Source: Cannabis sativa | Taxonomy: Eukaryota; Streptophyta; Magnoliopsida; Rosales; Cannabaceae | NCBI RefSeq assembly: GCF_029168945.1 | Contig: NC_083604.1 | Coordinates: forward strand, 63,008,211-63,072,210 | Direction of reading: 5' to 3' | Length of the DNA stretch: 64,000 bases | In this document: positions 1 to 10,550 of the stretch, one piece after another | How the letters are laid out: the number at the start of each line of letters is the position of its first letter | Position numbering within the stretch: the stretch's first letter is position 1 | Notes under the pieces: model-generated | Databases searched by the model: none | What the model was told of the DNA's origin: nothing | Seen by the model: only the letters and a program-made list of their open reading frames with translations | Program-made: the position numbers and the translations under genes

Positions 1-3000
1 GAAGTTGATCTTTAGTTTGGGGGAATTTTGATGAGAAGTTTGTTGTATGTGTGTGAAAATTGAGAGAATATATATATATAAAAAGTTGGCAACAACTAGT
101 GTCAAATCTAGAGAAAAAAATAATAATAAATGTAAAGTTGTTGCAATCTTGTTGAAGAAAAATATATCTCTCATGTACTTAGAAAAAGGGGTATTGGGAT
201 TGTGTGGAAAATATTTTGGGTGACATGATTGGAGAAGCTTATGGTATAGTAAAGCCTAAATGACCATTTCAACTATCTTTACCCTAAGCCTAACATTACA
301 AGCCTAGAAAGACCTTTTGATTCTTAGTTGTGCATTAATCTATATTAGTGGAGAATAGTAAGTATTGCAAGCATATGAAATTTTGAGTTAGTGGATTGAT
401 GACTGTAATTGGCATGCATAAAGTGGTTCAATTGTTAGTTAATTGCATTCTATGATTTCATAAGCTAAATAAAAATAAATTAAAATCGAGGTCTCTCTCC
501 CATCTTCTGGATGCTTTGTGGGATTAATTGAGTAAGTTTTGCTTTGTTGATATCATTTGTGATTTTGGGAATATGTCTTCTTTAGCTTATTAAAGTTTTT
601 CATTTTGAATTTCTGTTGTCATATAATTCTGTATTGGTACTCATGTTTTCATGTCTGTATGAGTATTTTATTTAATGGTTTGATAGTTTGTATATACTTT
701 TGTGTATAATTTGTTTCTTTTCATTAGTAATTATAGATTTTAATGGTTAGAGTTATAATGCATAAGAACTGTTTGATAAAATGTCTCTAAGACACAGTGT
801 ATTTTTGTCACTCCTTTCTCTTCCATTCTCAACGTCGGAGTTGGTTTTATCATGTTTATCTACATAATTGTTCCACTTTGTTACTGGAAGTATAACACAT
901 TTGATGGTCAGAAATTTCCTATTTTTTCTAATCAACTGTTTACTACCACTGGTCATAAATATGATACCACTAAGTAATTCTGAGACAACAGATTAAAGGA
1001 AGGTTGATCTGGGCGATCCTTCACAATGTAAGCTCCCATCTGATCTCGTTTTCAGATTGGATTCGAGAAAAACAGCTGAATTTCTGGATCAATTAAGCAT
1101 CAGAATGAAAAAGTAGGAGAAAAAGGTATGATCTTGTTTTTTTCTACTCCCATACTCTATTTTAATTAGAATTATTTTATAGTTTTGGTTGACCGTAATA
1201 CTGAGGGATTTTATCAATCTCTTTCCATTTCGTATTTCTCCAAAATTTTCTCTTGTTTTGATGTTAAGATGAAATTCAGTTTAGGTTCTTATTCAATTTA
1301 ATAAAAACTTAGATTGTAGATTTCCAGTCATTCATTTTCTGTTATGACAGAGTTTAAATTTTTCTCTATAATGTGTTAATTTCCTGTATATATTTCTAGT
1401 GTTTGTGTGGATTTTTTCTTTTAGACTTACTTTAGGGGACGTTTTATTTTATTTATGTATGTTAGTGTAATTAGGTAAATGATTCTGATTGATCTAGTTT
1501 TACGATTGTAATGGAATTTGCTGGGGAAGATGATATATTGAGTTATTGGAAATGCGGAAAGTGGGAGGGAGGAGTTTAGTGCCACGGAAAGTGGGTATTT
1601 TGTGCCTTTTGTGGTTAAATTGTGCCTCTGTTGGGGTTTCTTTGTGCCATGTTAGGTGGCTTTACTGATATGAAAAGGGATTTTGTTGCTGTTTTAAGGT
1701 ATTTTGATGTAATTTGTATCAAGTATCTATTACAATTAGGATTTTTGACCTTTTTAATTTTCTTTTAATTTTGTGGATTTGACCTTATCTAGTAGGATGA
1801 TTTAATTATATTATCGAATTTGTGGGATTTCAATGGAATTAATTGTTAAGAATGAATTTGAGGAAATTATATTAAGGCTTTAGTTGGAAAGATTTGAGGA
1901 ATTTTATAAAATCAGTTTTAATTTCATTATTAGTGATTTGAAGAAAGAAGTTTAATTGGTTTTAAGGGAATTGGTAATTATGATTTTGGTAATAATGGAT
2001 TCGATAGTTATGAATTGGTTTAAATATTTTGATTTTCAATTTTAAAAGATCCCTAATGTATTTATAGAATGGTTTTTACAATTAATTAGATTGGTGTCCC
2101 ATTAGATATTATATAATTATATGTTGGTATGTATTTATATTTATGGTATAGCGTTAAAAGAGATATGTATTTTGTCAAGCTATTTGTGGAAAGTTTGACT
2201 TCTTTTAAAATATGTTATTCTTTAATTTGAAATATATGTGATATTGGTAGATTTTAAAAGGTGATTTAGAGATTAATTAGAATAAAATGTTATAGGAAAG
2301 TTTCTTCTTTGGTTTTAATTTAATGGAATCCAGTTTTAATGGTATTGATTGATTTGAAATTTTGGTACTAAATTAGGTAATATACACACTCTTACTATAA
2401 TTAAGACAATAATATTTAGGAAATTTTAATTTTAATGTTGAGAAAATTTTGGAAAGCTCATGTATGAGCTGAGGGTTGACTCTGTTTTGTTATGGTATAT
2501 GTGTGAGTTACATATTTCGTAAGTTTATTGGAATAATTATTTACTGATTATATATTTAATTTAATTTATTACTATTTATTCATAACCTTCCTTATTATCC
2601 CAAAACTTAATTAGTATATTTTCTTTGATCGTATAGGATTGTTTTATTAATTACATTTTATATAAGGAAAAAATAATCAATTTGTATACTCTTTATTTTC
2701 TTTTTTTTTTTTTTAAAAAAAAAAAACTATTATTTTAAGACCAAGCACGTGATAGAATTAAATGGTGGAGAAAATTAAGCTAAGTAATTACCTTTTATAT
2801 TTTAATTTATTAAAATTTGTATTCATTTCAAATGATTTTACATTAAATTATTTTTTTTGTTATCAATTAGATTTTTTATATTTAGTAATTGACAGGTTGA
2901 TTTGTGCGTCAATTATCTCTTTGTAATTGTATTAATTTCATTCAATTTTTCAAAATCTTAAATAATTTTAAGTCAATCTTACTATTTATATTTTATTAAT

Positions 3001-3536
3001 TATTTCTTTTAAAATTCTTTATATTATTGATTATAATAACAATAATTTAGGTATATAATATTTTCTAAGTTTGGTTTTTATAAGTTTATAGTTTTGAAAG
3101 GTGAATTTCTTTTGTGATTTTTGGGTATTTATTTAGAACATTTACACAATTAATTATATTTGTAATTGATTTATTTATGCATATTTTTATATTAATTAAT
3201 TTTTCAATTTATTTATAAATCAATTAATAAATTTAGTTAATATTTTTTTATTTTAATTCATATGAATTTACATTACTTTTTTATGTGCTTTTTGTGGTTT
3301 TTGTACCATTTTTATGGCTTGTCCTTATTTGTTTAAAGTAGTTTTGTGGTATGCTCAATTGGCAAGAGAAGTGATTTCTTTTGTGCTCATGATTTCTACT
3401 TCAACGACCTTTTCACTTTAAACATGTTATTTTTGGAGGGCCTACAATAATAGGGAATTTACTCATAACTTTAATTTTATATATAATTTTTGATTTTGAT
3501 TTTCAACAATTTATTTTTAGGTGTTAGTATGTTGTT

Positions 3537-3566
3537 ACTAGCCAAAGGGTAATACCTTTGGCTAGT
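3537..3566. repeat. 12-bp perfect inverted repeat with 6-nt loop
   Basis: ACTAGCCAAAGG (3537-3548) and its exact reverse complement (3555-3566) flank GTAATA. It lies in the non-coding part of the LINE-tailed insertion. It could be a relic of a small inverted-repeat element, but no target duplication was found. Confidence 0.5.
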
Positions 3567-3856
3567 TATTCTTAGTAAGTTTATTGGCTTTTTTTTTATT
3601 TTTTAGTATTGTTGAGCTAGTGATATGAGTTGCTTGTTTATTTCTTAGTTTGTATATTTATTTTTTTATTTTTTTATTTTTTTATTTTATTTTGAAGATT
3701 GTCATTCTAATATAACTGTATTTTTGGTTTGTTGTTGTATTGTTTTTTCAGTTTCGCTAGCTCTGGAGACAATTATTAATAATGAGAAGGTATTTTTTCA
3801 ATGTGATGTGGTGCTGTTCTGAAGACATAGCTTGATTGTCTAAATTTTTGGGGGCA

Positions 3857-3987
3857 GTTTTGTTTCATGTGGCTCGGGATTAAAATTCTGCAGTACATGG
3901 TTTGGCAAAGCATGCCCTTCGGTTAGACGATGAGCTATCCTGGTTCGAGGAGGTGTCTTCGCCGATTGTGGATTGCTGCTTAGTTTA
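3857..3987 (+). pseudogene. LINE ORF2 C-terminal remnant (end of RNase H)
   Basis: In one frame this reads VLFHVARD, a stop, then NSAVHGLAKHALRLDDELSW and a tail ending in CCLV plus stop. It resembles the H-x-x-A-K-x-A end of plant LINE RNase H domains; compare the H-R-V-A-K-W end of the intact LINE near 58.46 kb. One in-frame TAA and the missing upstream domains mark it as a relic. It is a different lineage from the 52-58 kb LINE, because the last residues differ. Confidence 0.6.
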
Positions 3988-4194
3988 ATCATGTGTGATT
4001 TTGATCACCGCGTCAAAAAATAAATAAATAAATTGAAATCTGTCAAGGGTGTAATTGAACTGAAATTCTGGATTATATGCATAAGTGAATTTTTTTCATA
4101 ATCAAGTTATTGAAGCTACTTGAAAATTTCTCATGTTTTGGAGATTGACTTGTTTAATGTTTATTTAGTGTTTTACTCGAGGACGAGTAAAAGC

Positions 4195-4210
4195 TTAGTT
4201 TGGGGGAATT
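4195..4210 (+). other. Polypurine tract of the Ty3-type element
   Basis: TTAGTTTGGGGGAATT immediately precedes the LTR start TGTTAGG, the expected position of the plus-strand primer site. A GAGGACGAGTAAAAGC stretch just upstream is part of the same 3' internal sequence. Confidence 0.7.
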
Positions 4211-5449
4211 TGTTAGGTTATTTTTAGTATTAATTTTAGATTAAGTTTAGTATATTTATAATTGAGTTTTAATCGTATTTGGAGCATTTTTACGCTTGTT
4301 ATCTTTTATTTTTGCAGATTTAAAATAAAAAAGATTACAAAAATATCAGAGGAAAAAAATGAAAAAAAAAGATAAAAATATCTCACAAAAAGATGATATT
4401 TAAAATAGAGAAAATTACGCAAAAAAATAAAGCTAAAACTTCAAGCCTAAATTAGACTATCTTCTGGTTATATTTTGGAAGAAGTCAAAACATAAAAGTT
4501 CTATATCTCTCTTTTATCTTTCCAAAACATCTTGAGTTGTCCGATTCCAAGCAATATCGAGAGAGTTATGGCAAAAATACTATCAGTCGACGCAGTAGAA
4601 AAATCACCGTCGAAACGTGAAATTCCAACACGGGCCGCGACATGATTTCAGTCAAGCAATTTCAGAGAGAAATAAACAGAGAATACAGATGCTAATTGGA
4701 GAGATCAATTGAAATATTGGAGGCATTCTTCAGAGGGTTTTCAGCATTCTTCTCTTCTCTATTTTCATCTCTTTTCTTAAAGTTAATATGTGTGATTGTG
4801 CTCTCATAAACATGAGTAGCTAAACATTTAATTAGGGTTAGATGGAGATTGTTTAACATTGTTTTATGGTTTTAATATGATTTATTTTCCCCCTAATTTT
4901 TATGTATTCTATTTCATTCGTGCTTAACTACTTTTAATTGCCTGATCACCAATTAACTGTCTGTGATTTTGATGCGAGATCTGAGAAGTGAGTGTCAATT
5001 ATGCTATAGTGAAATAGAACTGAATTTCGATATAGGACGAGAGTACTTGTATGGTTTAGATAGCTTATAGGGTTTCTGAGTTTAATGCCTGTTGCATATT
5101 AAATTTATCACGAGAGTAGAAAGTTTGCATGTAATTGAGATTTATATATCTGAGAAGACTATAAATTACCTTAGTAAACCTGCTATTGCATAGAAATTAA
5201 CAATAGAAAAATAATCATATTAAGCCATAGTCAATAGAAACAATTGAAATCGAAGCCCAAGTTTTTATTAATTGTCAATTTTCTTAATTATTTGCTTCTT
5301 ACTAGTTTTCTTAATTTTTATTTAACCAAATAGAAGTAAAAGTTTAATTTTAACGTACTTAACTACACTTCCTGTGGGATCGACCTCACTCCTGATGAGT
5401 TTACTACTTGTAACAATACGTGCACTTGCGTGTGCAAAATATCCCAACA
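4211..5449 (+). repeat. 3' LTR of a Ty3-type element
   Basis: Starts TGTTAGG and ends CCCAACA (1239 bp) directly after a polypurine tract. A related LTR in reverse orientation at 31349-32492 shares both ends and long internal blocks, such as the region around 5100-5170 and the CTTGCGTGTGCAAAATAT block near the 3' end. No matching 5' LTR lies in the window. The flanking sequence after the LTR begins ATGAG; its partner duplication would lie left of the window. Confidence 0.75.
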
Positions 5450-5717
5450 ATGAGTTAGTCCAAATTTGAAGTTTACTTGCAAAATGGTGCTCGGGTTTCA
5501 TTTTCAAATAAACATCATGCAAAAATAGCCAATTATAAAAAAGATTTAGATAGTGAAAAGAACAACAAAAACATGAATAAGAAATAACTGGTTCGATAAA
5601 CAAAAAAATACACATGAAAATAATAAAAAAAATATATATGTAAAAAGAAAAATTTCTTACCACATTAGAAAAACTTGTGGATTTCTTAACAGATTCTTCA
5701 GGAATTGAAGGACTAGT

Positions 5718-7604
5718 TGTTGGGTTTTATGCCCTAAATAAAACTCATTTCAATATAATCAGATTTACTTATTAATATAGATCAGAAATAATATTTAATG
5801 TTGCATGGTTCACATGATTTATTTCATGATTATATGTACATAATATATAAATTCATCTGAAACCCTTTTCACATACTTGATCCTGTTTATTGTGCCGTCA
5901 ACACATTGGAAAATAAACATGACTATGTGAATAAAGTTTCCTAGATTTATCAGACATAGGGTTTTACTGATATGATAATCTACAACAGAGTTTACTTGCA
6001 TTTGGAGAAGTGCTATGTTCTTTCCAGAGCATTGGTTAAAGTAAAGCTCAGGTTGGATGCATGGAGTATGCATCGGAAGGGACCGATATTGAACTTTGAC
6101 TTAGATTTATTAAACTTACCGTAATATCTATTCAAGTCAATATCGCCTAGTTGATCCTAGATCAAATGATCTTAATCCTGATATGATTAGGCTCAATCTC
6201 GAGAGGCTATTCGTGTTCTTTGATTTGTTAGTTAAGCCTACTTTTAGGTCAGGGTGATACGTACATTTCGGGAACACGGTAGTGCAATTGAGTGGGAGCG
6301 CTAGCATAAACATGGAATCTATAGCTTTTATCTCGCGAATAGTAAGCAAAGGATGATCTCCTTCGAGCTTGACCAAACGAACATAAATGGTGGAGTACTC
6401 ATTTCACATAAGCTGAAATATCATTTATGCGGGGTCAAGTGTTTTAAGGAATAAATACATTGTAGGGTGTAACGGTAATTTAATCCCTTTACAGTGTAGA
6501 TCATTCATATAGAGGATCAGTGATCACATTAGGATTATAACAATGGATAACTAATGATGTGTCTATATGGTGGAACATATAGAGCATTCTATATAACTGA
6601 GAGTGCAATATGCGTGGATTCAACGAAGAATTAATAAGTTAGTGAATTTTAGTAATAAATTCTTGATCTACTTATTGGAAGCTCGGTTATATAGACCCAT
6701 GGTCCCCGCACTAGTTGAGATAATATTGCTTGTAAGACTCATATAATTGGTTTTGATTAATCAATTATAATTCTCAAATTAGACTATGTCTATTTGTGAA
6801 TTGTTTTCACTAAGTAAGGGCGAAATTGTAAAGAAAGAGTTTTAGGGGCATATTTGTTAATTATGATACTTTGTATGGTTCAATTAAATATGATAAATGA
6901 AAATATTATTTAATAATTATTTATAGTTATTAAATAGTTAGAATTGACATTTAAATGGTTGGATTAGAAAATTGGCGTTTTTGAGAAAATCAGATGCAGA
7001 AAAGGTAAAACTGCAAAATTGCAAAAAGTGAGGCCCAAATCCACTAGTATAGGGCCAGCCACTTTTGTAGGAAATTTAAACTGATATTTTCATTATTTTA
7101 ATGCCAAATAATTCAAACCTAACCCTAGTGGAATGCTATAAATAGATAGTGAAGGCTTCAGGAAAATTACACTTAAATTTTCTACTTTTTCATTCAGAAA
7201 AAACTGAGCCTTCTCTCTCCCTATCTTTGGCTGAACCCACTCTCTCTCTCTCTCTTCCTCATTGAGATTTCGAAATTCTTAGTGTAAGAGTAGTGCCCAC
7301 ACACAGCAAGTGATACCTCAATCATAGTGAGGAAGATCGTGAAGAAAGATCATCAGCAAAGGAGTTTCAGCATCAAGGATTCAGAGAAAGAGATCCAGGT
7401 TCAGATATTGATAATGCTCTGCTACAGAAAGGAATCAAGGGCTAGATATCTGAACGGAAGGAGTCATTATATTCTGCTGCAACCCATGTAAGGTTTCCTA
7501 AACTTTATATGTGTTTATTTCATCGTTTTAGAAAGTTCATATTTAGGATGTTAATAAACATACTTGTGAGTAGATCTAAGATCCTGGTAAAATAATTCCC
7601 AACA
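5718..7604 (+). repeat. Solo LTR of a copia family (TGTTGGG...CCCAACA)
   Basis: 1887 bp with TGTTGGG at the start and CCCAACA at the end, flanked by the 5-bp duplication CTAGT (5713-5717 and 7605-7609). No polypurine tract, primer site or second LTR is attached, so it is a solo LTR left by recombination. It belongs to the same family as the minus-strand LTRs at 33692-35574, 37517-39425 and 43835-45703. It looks more diverged from those than they are from each other, so it is probably older. Confidence 0.85.
7137..7145 (+). promoter_or_regulatory. TATA box in the copia LTR
   Basis: TATAAATAG about 460 bp before the LTR end, at the expected U3/R border. The same motif occurs on the minus strand in the sister LTRs near 34121-34130 and 44260-44269, so it is conserved in the family. 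A CT-rich stretch follows near 7210-7260. Confidence 0.6.
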
Positions 7605-8068
7605 CTAGTGCCCTTCAAAGCCACACATTTCACGCCAGCACGTGTTACATGATGTACTGGCGGCTTATAAGAATATCATAATCAGCCAATCTAGCCTGAA
7701 AAAAAATAGGAAACAAAAATTAAATATATACATAAAAAAACATTCATGAACAGTAAAAATTTTTTACACATCTAATCACCTTTTTCTTTCGGTTGTGAAT
7801 TAATTTCCCTACTAGTGAGTTCTTTTTTTTTTTCTTCAACTGGAACGTTAGAACTGGTTCCAGTTACAAGGGGGTCAACGAAAATCATCATTCGTTGCAT
7901 CAACATTAACCTTGAAACACAGAAAAAATATAAAACAAAACTTTAAAAATCATAGTGAGACAAACATCTGGTATTACAAACAAAAAAAAAACCAGTTATA
8001 ATACTAAAACAAGCAATGAAACACAAAACATATGAAAAACATTAAAAAAAAAGAAATCGGTTATAAAA

Positions 8069-8212
8069 AGAGTATAAAAACTAAATTACAGAAAATAAAC
8101 ATTTGAAAACCTATTTCTTAAAGAAAAAAATCAGTTATAAAGAGTATAAAAACTAAGTTACAGAAAATAAACATTTGAAAATCCATTTCTTAAAGAAAAA
8201 AACCAGTTATAA
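8069..8212. repeat. Tandem duplication, 72-bp unit, two copies
   Basis: The unit beginning AGAGTATAAAAACTAA at 8069 recurs at 8141 with a few substitutions. It lies in an A-rich intron of the decayed minus-strand gene. Confidence 0.7.
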
Positions 8213-9629
8213 TATAAAAATAAGAATAAAACATAAGAAAGATACTCACCTTCTTTTTCTTTGCACGAGTTTTTTTAACTTTCCTTTCTTAGAATCATCA
8301 ACTGGAACCTCAGAATTGGTTCCAGAATCACCACATACCGAAGGAACATTAACAGGCTTATCAGAATCAACCTTTTAACAATAACAAAGACAAGATTAAA
8401 ACTGGTTATAAAACAGTTATAAAAAAGACAAGATTAAAATAAAAGTATTTTTAAAAAAAGAACAGGAATTAACACCAAAAAATGAACAAGAAATAAATAA
8501 GGAAACTAATTATATACATGATCATTTATATTTTCGGACACACTAAATGCTTGAGGAACATCCTGGAGTTGAATAACAGGATTAACATAAGGAACAATAT
8601 CTTGAAAACATTGATCAGAAAATAACCAACACAAGAACATAAACAACAACTATGATACAAAAAAAAAACAAATAAAGAACATAAAAATTTAAATAAATAC
8701 ATTTATTTCTTCAGCCCTCTTTCTTTTTTTTAACATACACAATATTATCAACTTTCTTATCCATGATATTAAACCTAAACAACACAAAGTATACAGAGAA
8801 AGATAAACAAGTGAATAAGTGCACATAAAAGACTAACAATAAACATGTATGACCAATGAAAATGTAACAGCCAACCCACATCACAAACACACAACAAAAA
8901 ACAAAAAAACTGCCACAATGTGGCAAAAACAGTTACCACACCCACTAAAAACACAAACAAATAAAAAATGATTAAAAAAAACCAATTCAAAAACAAAAAA
9001 GCAAAAGAATTAAAATACAAAAATCATAAAAAAAATTAAAGAGAACAAATACTATTATACTATTAAGAAAATCTATTATACAAAAAAAAAACCGGTTTCA
9101 TTTAAAAATCATTAATAAAATCTGAAATGTATGCAATTCATGAAGATCAAAACAAAGAACAAACTAAACCAAACACAAATACTTACAAACCGATTGAACA
9201 CAAACAAAAAAGTAAAAAAAAAAACCCTAGAAAAATCATGAAGATTTAACAATCATTAACTGCAAAACTAAAAAAAATTAACACAAACACAAACTTAAAA
9301 AAAAATAAACTAAATAAAACAGTGATCAACCACAGGGAATAAATTTTGTAAAAATTAGAAAGAACACACACCAAAACACCAAAAACAACCTAAAATCCCA
9401 ACCCATCATGGCAAAAACATTACGAAAAATAAAAAAAAAACAACAAACATCAAATTAAAAAAAATCTAATCACTAAACTAAAGAAATTACAACAAAAACT
9501 ATGAAAAAAATGAACAAATACCTCAGTTAACCAAGCAATCTAGCTCAAAAATGATATCAAACGAAGAAACCACACACACGCAACAGGAGTCGAAACTTGC
9601 TTCGATCGTTAATGGCAACCCAGCACACT

Positions 9630-9668
9630 GAAGAAGAAGAAGAAGAAGAAGAAGAAGAAGAAGAAGAA
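9630..9668. repeat. (GAA)13 microsatellite
   Basis: Uninterrupted GAA repeats on the plus strand (CTT on the minus strand), in what appears to be the 5' exon of the decayed minus-strand gene. Confidence 0.9.
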
Positions 9669-9780
9669 AATAAGGAAATCCTAAGCTGAGAGAAAATGAA
9701 AGGAAAATGAAGAGAGATTGACAAAATGTGTGATTGATTGAAGCATATGCAATGACGGTAAGCAATGAGTACTAAATTAG

Positions 9781-10320
9781 CTCCATGCAAAAAGTTCGCT
9801 ACAGTAGCTGTAGCTTAAAAAAATTAAAATATGAGGATTGGGCTAAAAATAACAAAAATATGACTTTCATAAAACTCATAAAAAGGAAAACAAAATATAA
9901 AACGCATATACAAACTACTTTATTTAAAAATTCCATAGAAAAGTAAAGACAAATTTTTTTTCATAAATAATATAATTTTTACTTTTTAATATAATTTTTT
10001 TATTTATATATATAGTGGTAAAAATTTAAAATATAATTTTTTGAAAACATAATTGGAAAAGATTAAATGTAGTGTCTTTAAAAATAAACAATAATTAAAA
10101 TTAAAAATATATATGATATTATTTTAAAAATAAATTTAAAATCTTTTTGCTAAGATTTTTTGTGTTTGGGTGGGAGCATTGGACATGAGCCCTGCTACCT
10201 ACTCTTAAGTCATTCATGTTTATTCTTTTTGATTTTATTACCTCTAACTAAACACCAACATACTCATGTCTTCCATTCCATACTTATGTAATGTGTACAC
10301 TATATATTAACAAGCCTATG
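9781..10320. other. Intergenic AT-rich DNA
   Basis: No gene seen. The last five bases, CTATG (10316-10320), are the left target duplication of the adjacent copia element. Confidence 0.6.
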
Positions 10321-10539
10321 TATTGCAATAGGCAGAGAGTGATGAGAGAAATTGACAAGAGAGAAGGATTGAATTGAATTAATTAAATTGGAATGAAGAT
10401 TACAGAGGTATATATATACAAGTACAGCAAATAGCAAAAGATGAAACTAACCAAGTAACTAACTTAACAGACTGAACTAATCAACCTAATAAAACACTTA
10501 ACAGAATTAATTGTCAATAGAAATAACAGTAAGCTAATA
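10321..10539 (-). repeat. 3' LTR of the intact copia element
   Basis: 219 bp, lying downstream of the coding frame on the minus strand. Plus-strand ends are TATTGCAATAGG and AAGCTAATA. It differs from the other LTR at five positions, including one next to the end. Confidence 0.95.
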
Positions 10540-10550
10540 TCCCCCCCTCA
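10540..10550 (-). other. Polypurine tract overlapping the gag-pol stop codon
   Basis: The minus strand reads TGAGGGGGGGA directly before the 3' LTR. Its first three bases are the TGA stop of the polyprotein, so the ORF runs right to the primer tract with no 3' spacer. Confidence 0.85.

Larger units (their letters stand above)
488..4025 (+). mobile_element. LINE-tailed insertion of about 3.5 kb without EN or RT
   Basis: The unit is bracketed by similar 15-mers at 473-487 and 4026-4040, which differ at one base (AAATAAATTAAAATC and AAATAAATTGAAATC). It ends in an A-rich tail (AAAAAATAAATAAA) just before the second copy. Its 3' end encodes a LINE RNase H terminus. The rest, about 3.3 kb, is AT-rich with no open frame: no endonuclease, RT or zinc finger is visible. 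A possible splice donor near 1129 (AAAAAG/GTATGA) and a splice-acceptor-like stretch near 3750 (TTTTTTCAG) are noted but not trusted. It may be a non-autonomous LINE derivative or a badly decayed LINE. The duplications are partly low complexity, so the left border is tentative. Confidence 0.45.
1..4210 (+). mobile_element. 3' internal region of a Ty3-type LTR retrotransposon, interrupted
   Basis: Non-coding AT-rich sequence that ends in a polypurine tract directly before the LTR at 4211, so it is read as the region between pol and the 3' LTR of an element whose body lies left of the window. A 16-bp polypurine motif, TTAGTTTGGGGGAATT, occurs at 12-27 and again at 4195-4210. Positions 488-4025 look like a later LINE-type insertion, which would leave 1-487 and 4041-4210 as the element's own sequence. 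No gag or pol domain is visible. Assignment to Ty3 rests on the style of the polypurine tract and LTR, not on a protein. Confidence 0.55.
5450..9780 (-). pseudogene. Decayed multi-exon gene of unknown function, split by a solo LTR
   Basis: Several short exon-like pieces with GT-AG borders lie on the minus strand, separated by very A-rich introns. The 5' part is near 9765-9522 and ends in a GTATTT donor; it has a CTT microsatellite. Further pieces lie at about 8610-8524 (PYVNPVIQLQDVPQ), 8372-8250 (VDSDKPVNVPSVCGDS..., GTGAGT donor), about 7920-7790, and an exon from about 7655 to 5660 interrupted by the LTR at 5718-7604. Removing the LTR restores the frame VALKGTSPSIPEESVKKSTS followed by a GTAAGA donor near 5660. 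Two exons encode similar repeats (SGTNSEVPVDDSKK and TGTSSNVPVEEKKK), suggesting exon duplication. I recognise no domain. The small-exon, A-rich-intron style could fit an accessory gene of a transposon. Exon borders are approximate. Confidence 0.4.

Noticed and set aside
1000..1140. Exon-like segment with a GTATGA donor
   Set aside because: No long frame and no partner exon with a matching acceptor that yields a recognisable protein.
9612..9690. Plus-strand mini-ORF starting MATQHT followed by a Glu run
   Set aside because: It is the translation of a GAA microsatellite; no splice or context support on the plus strand.
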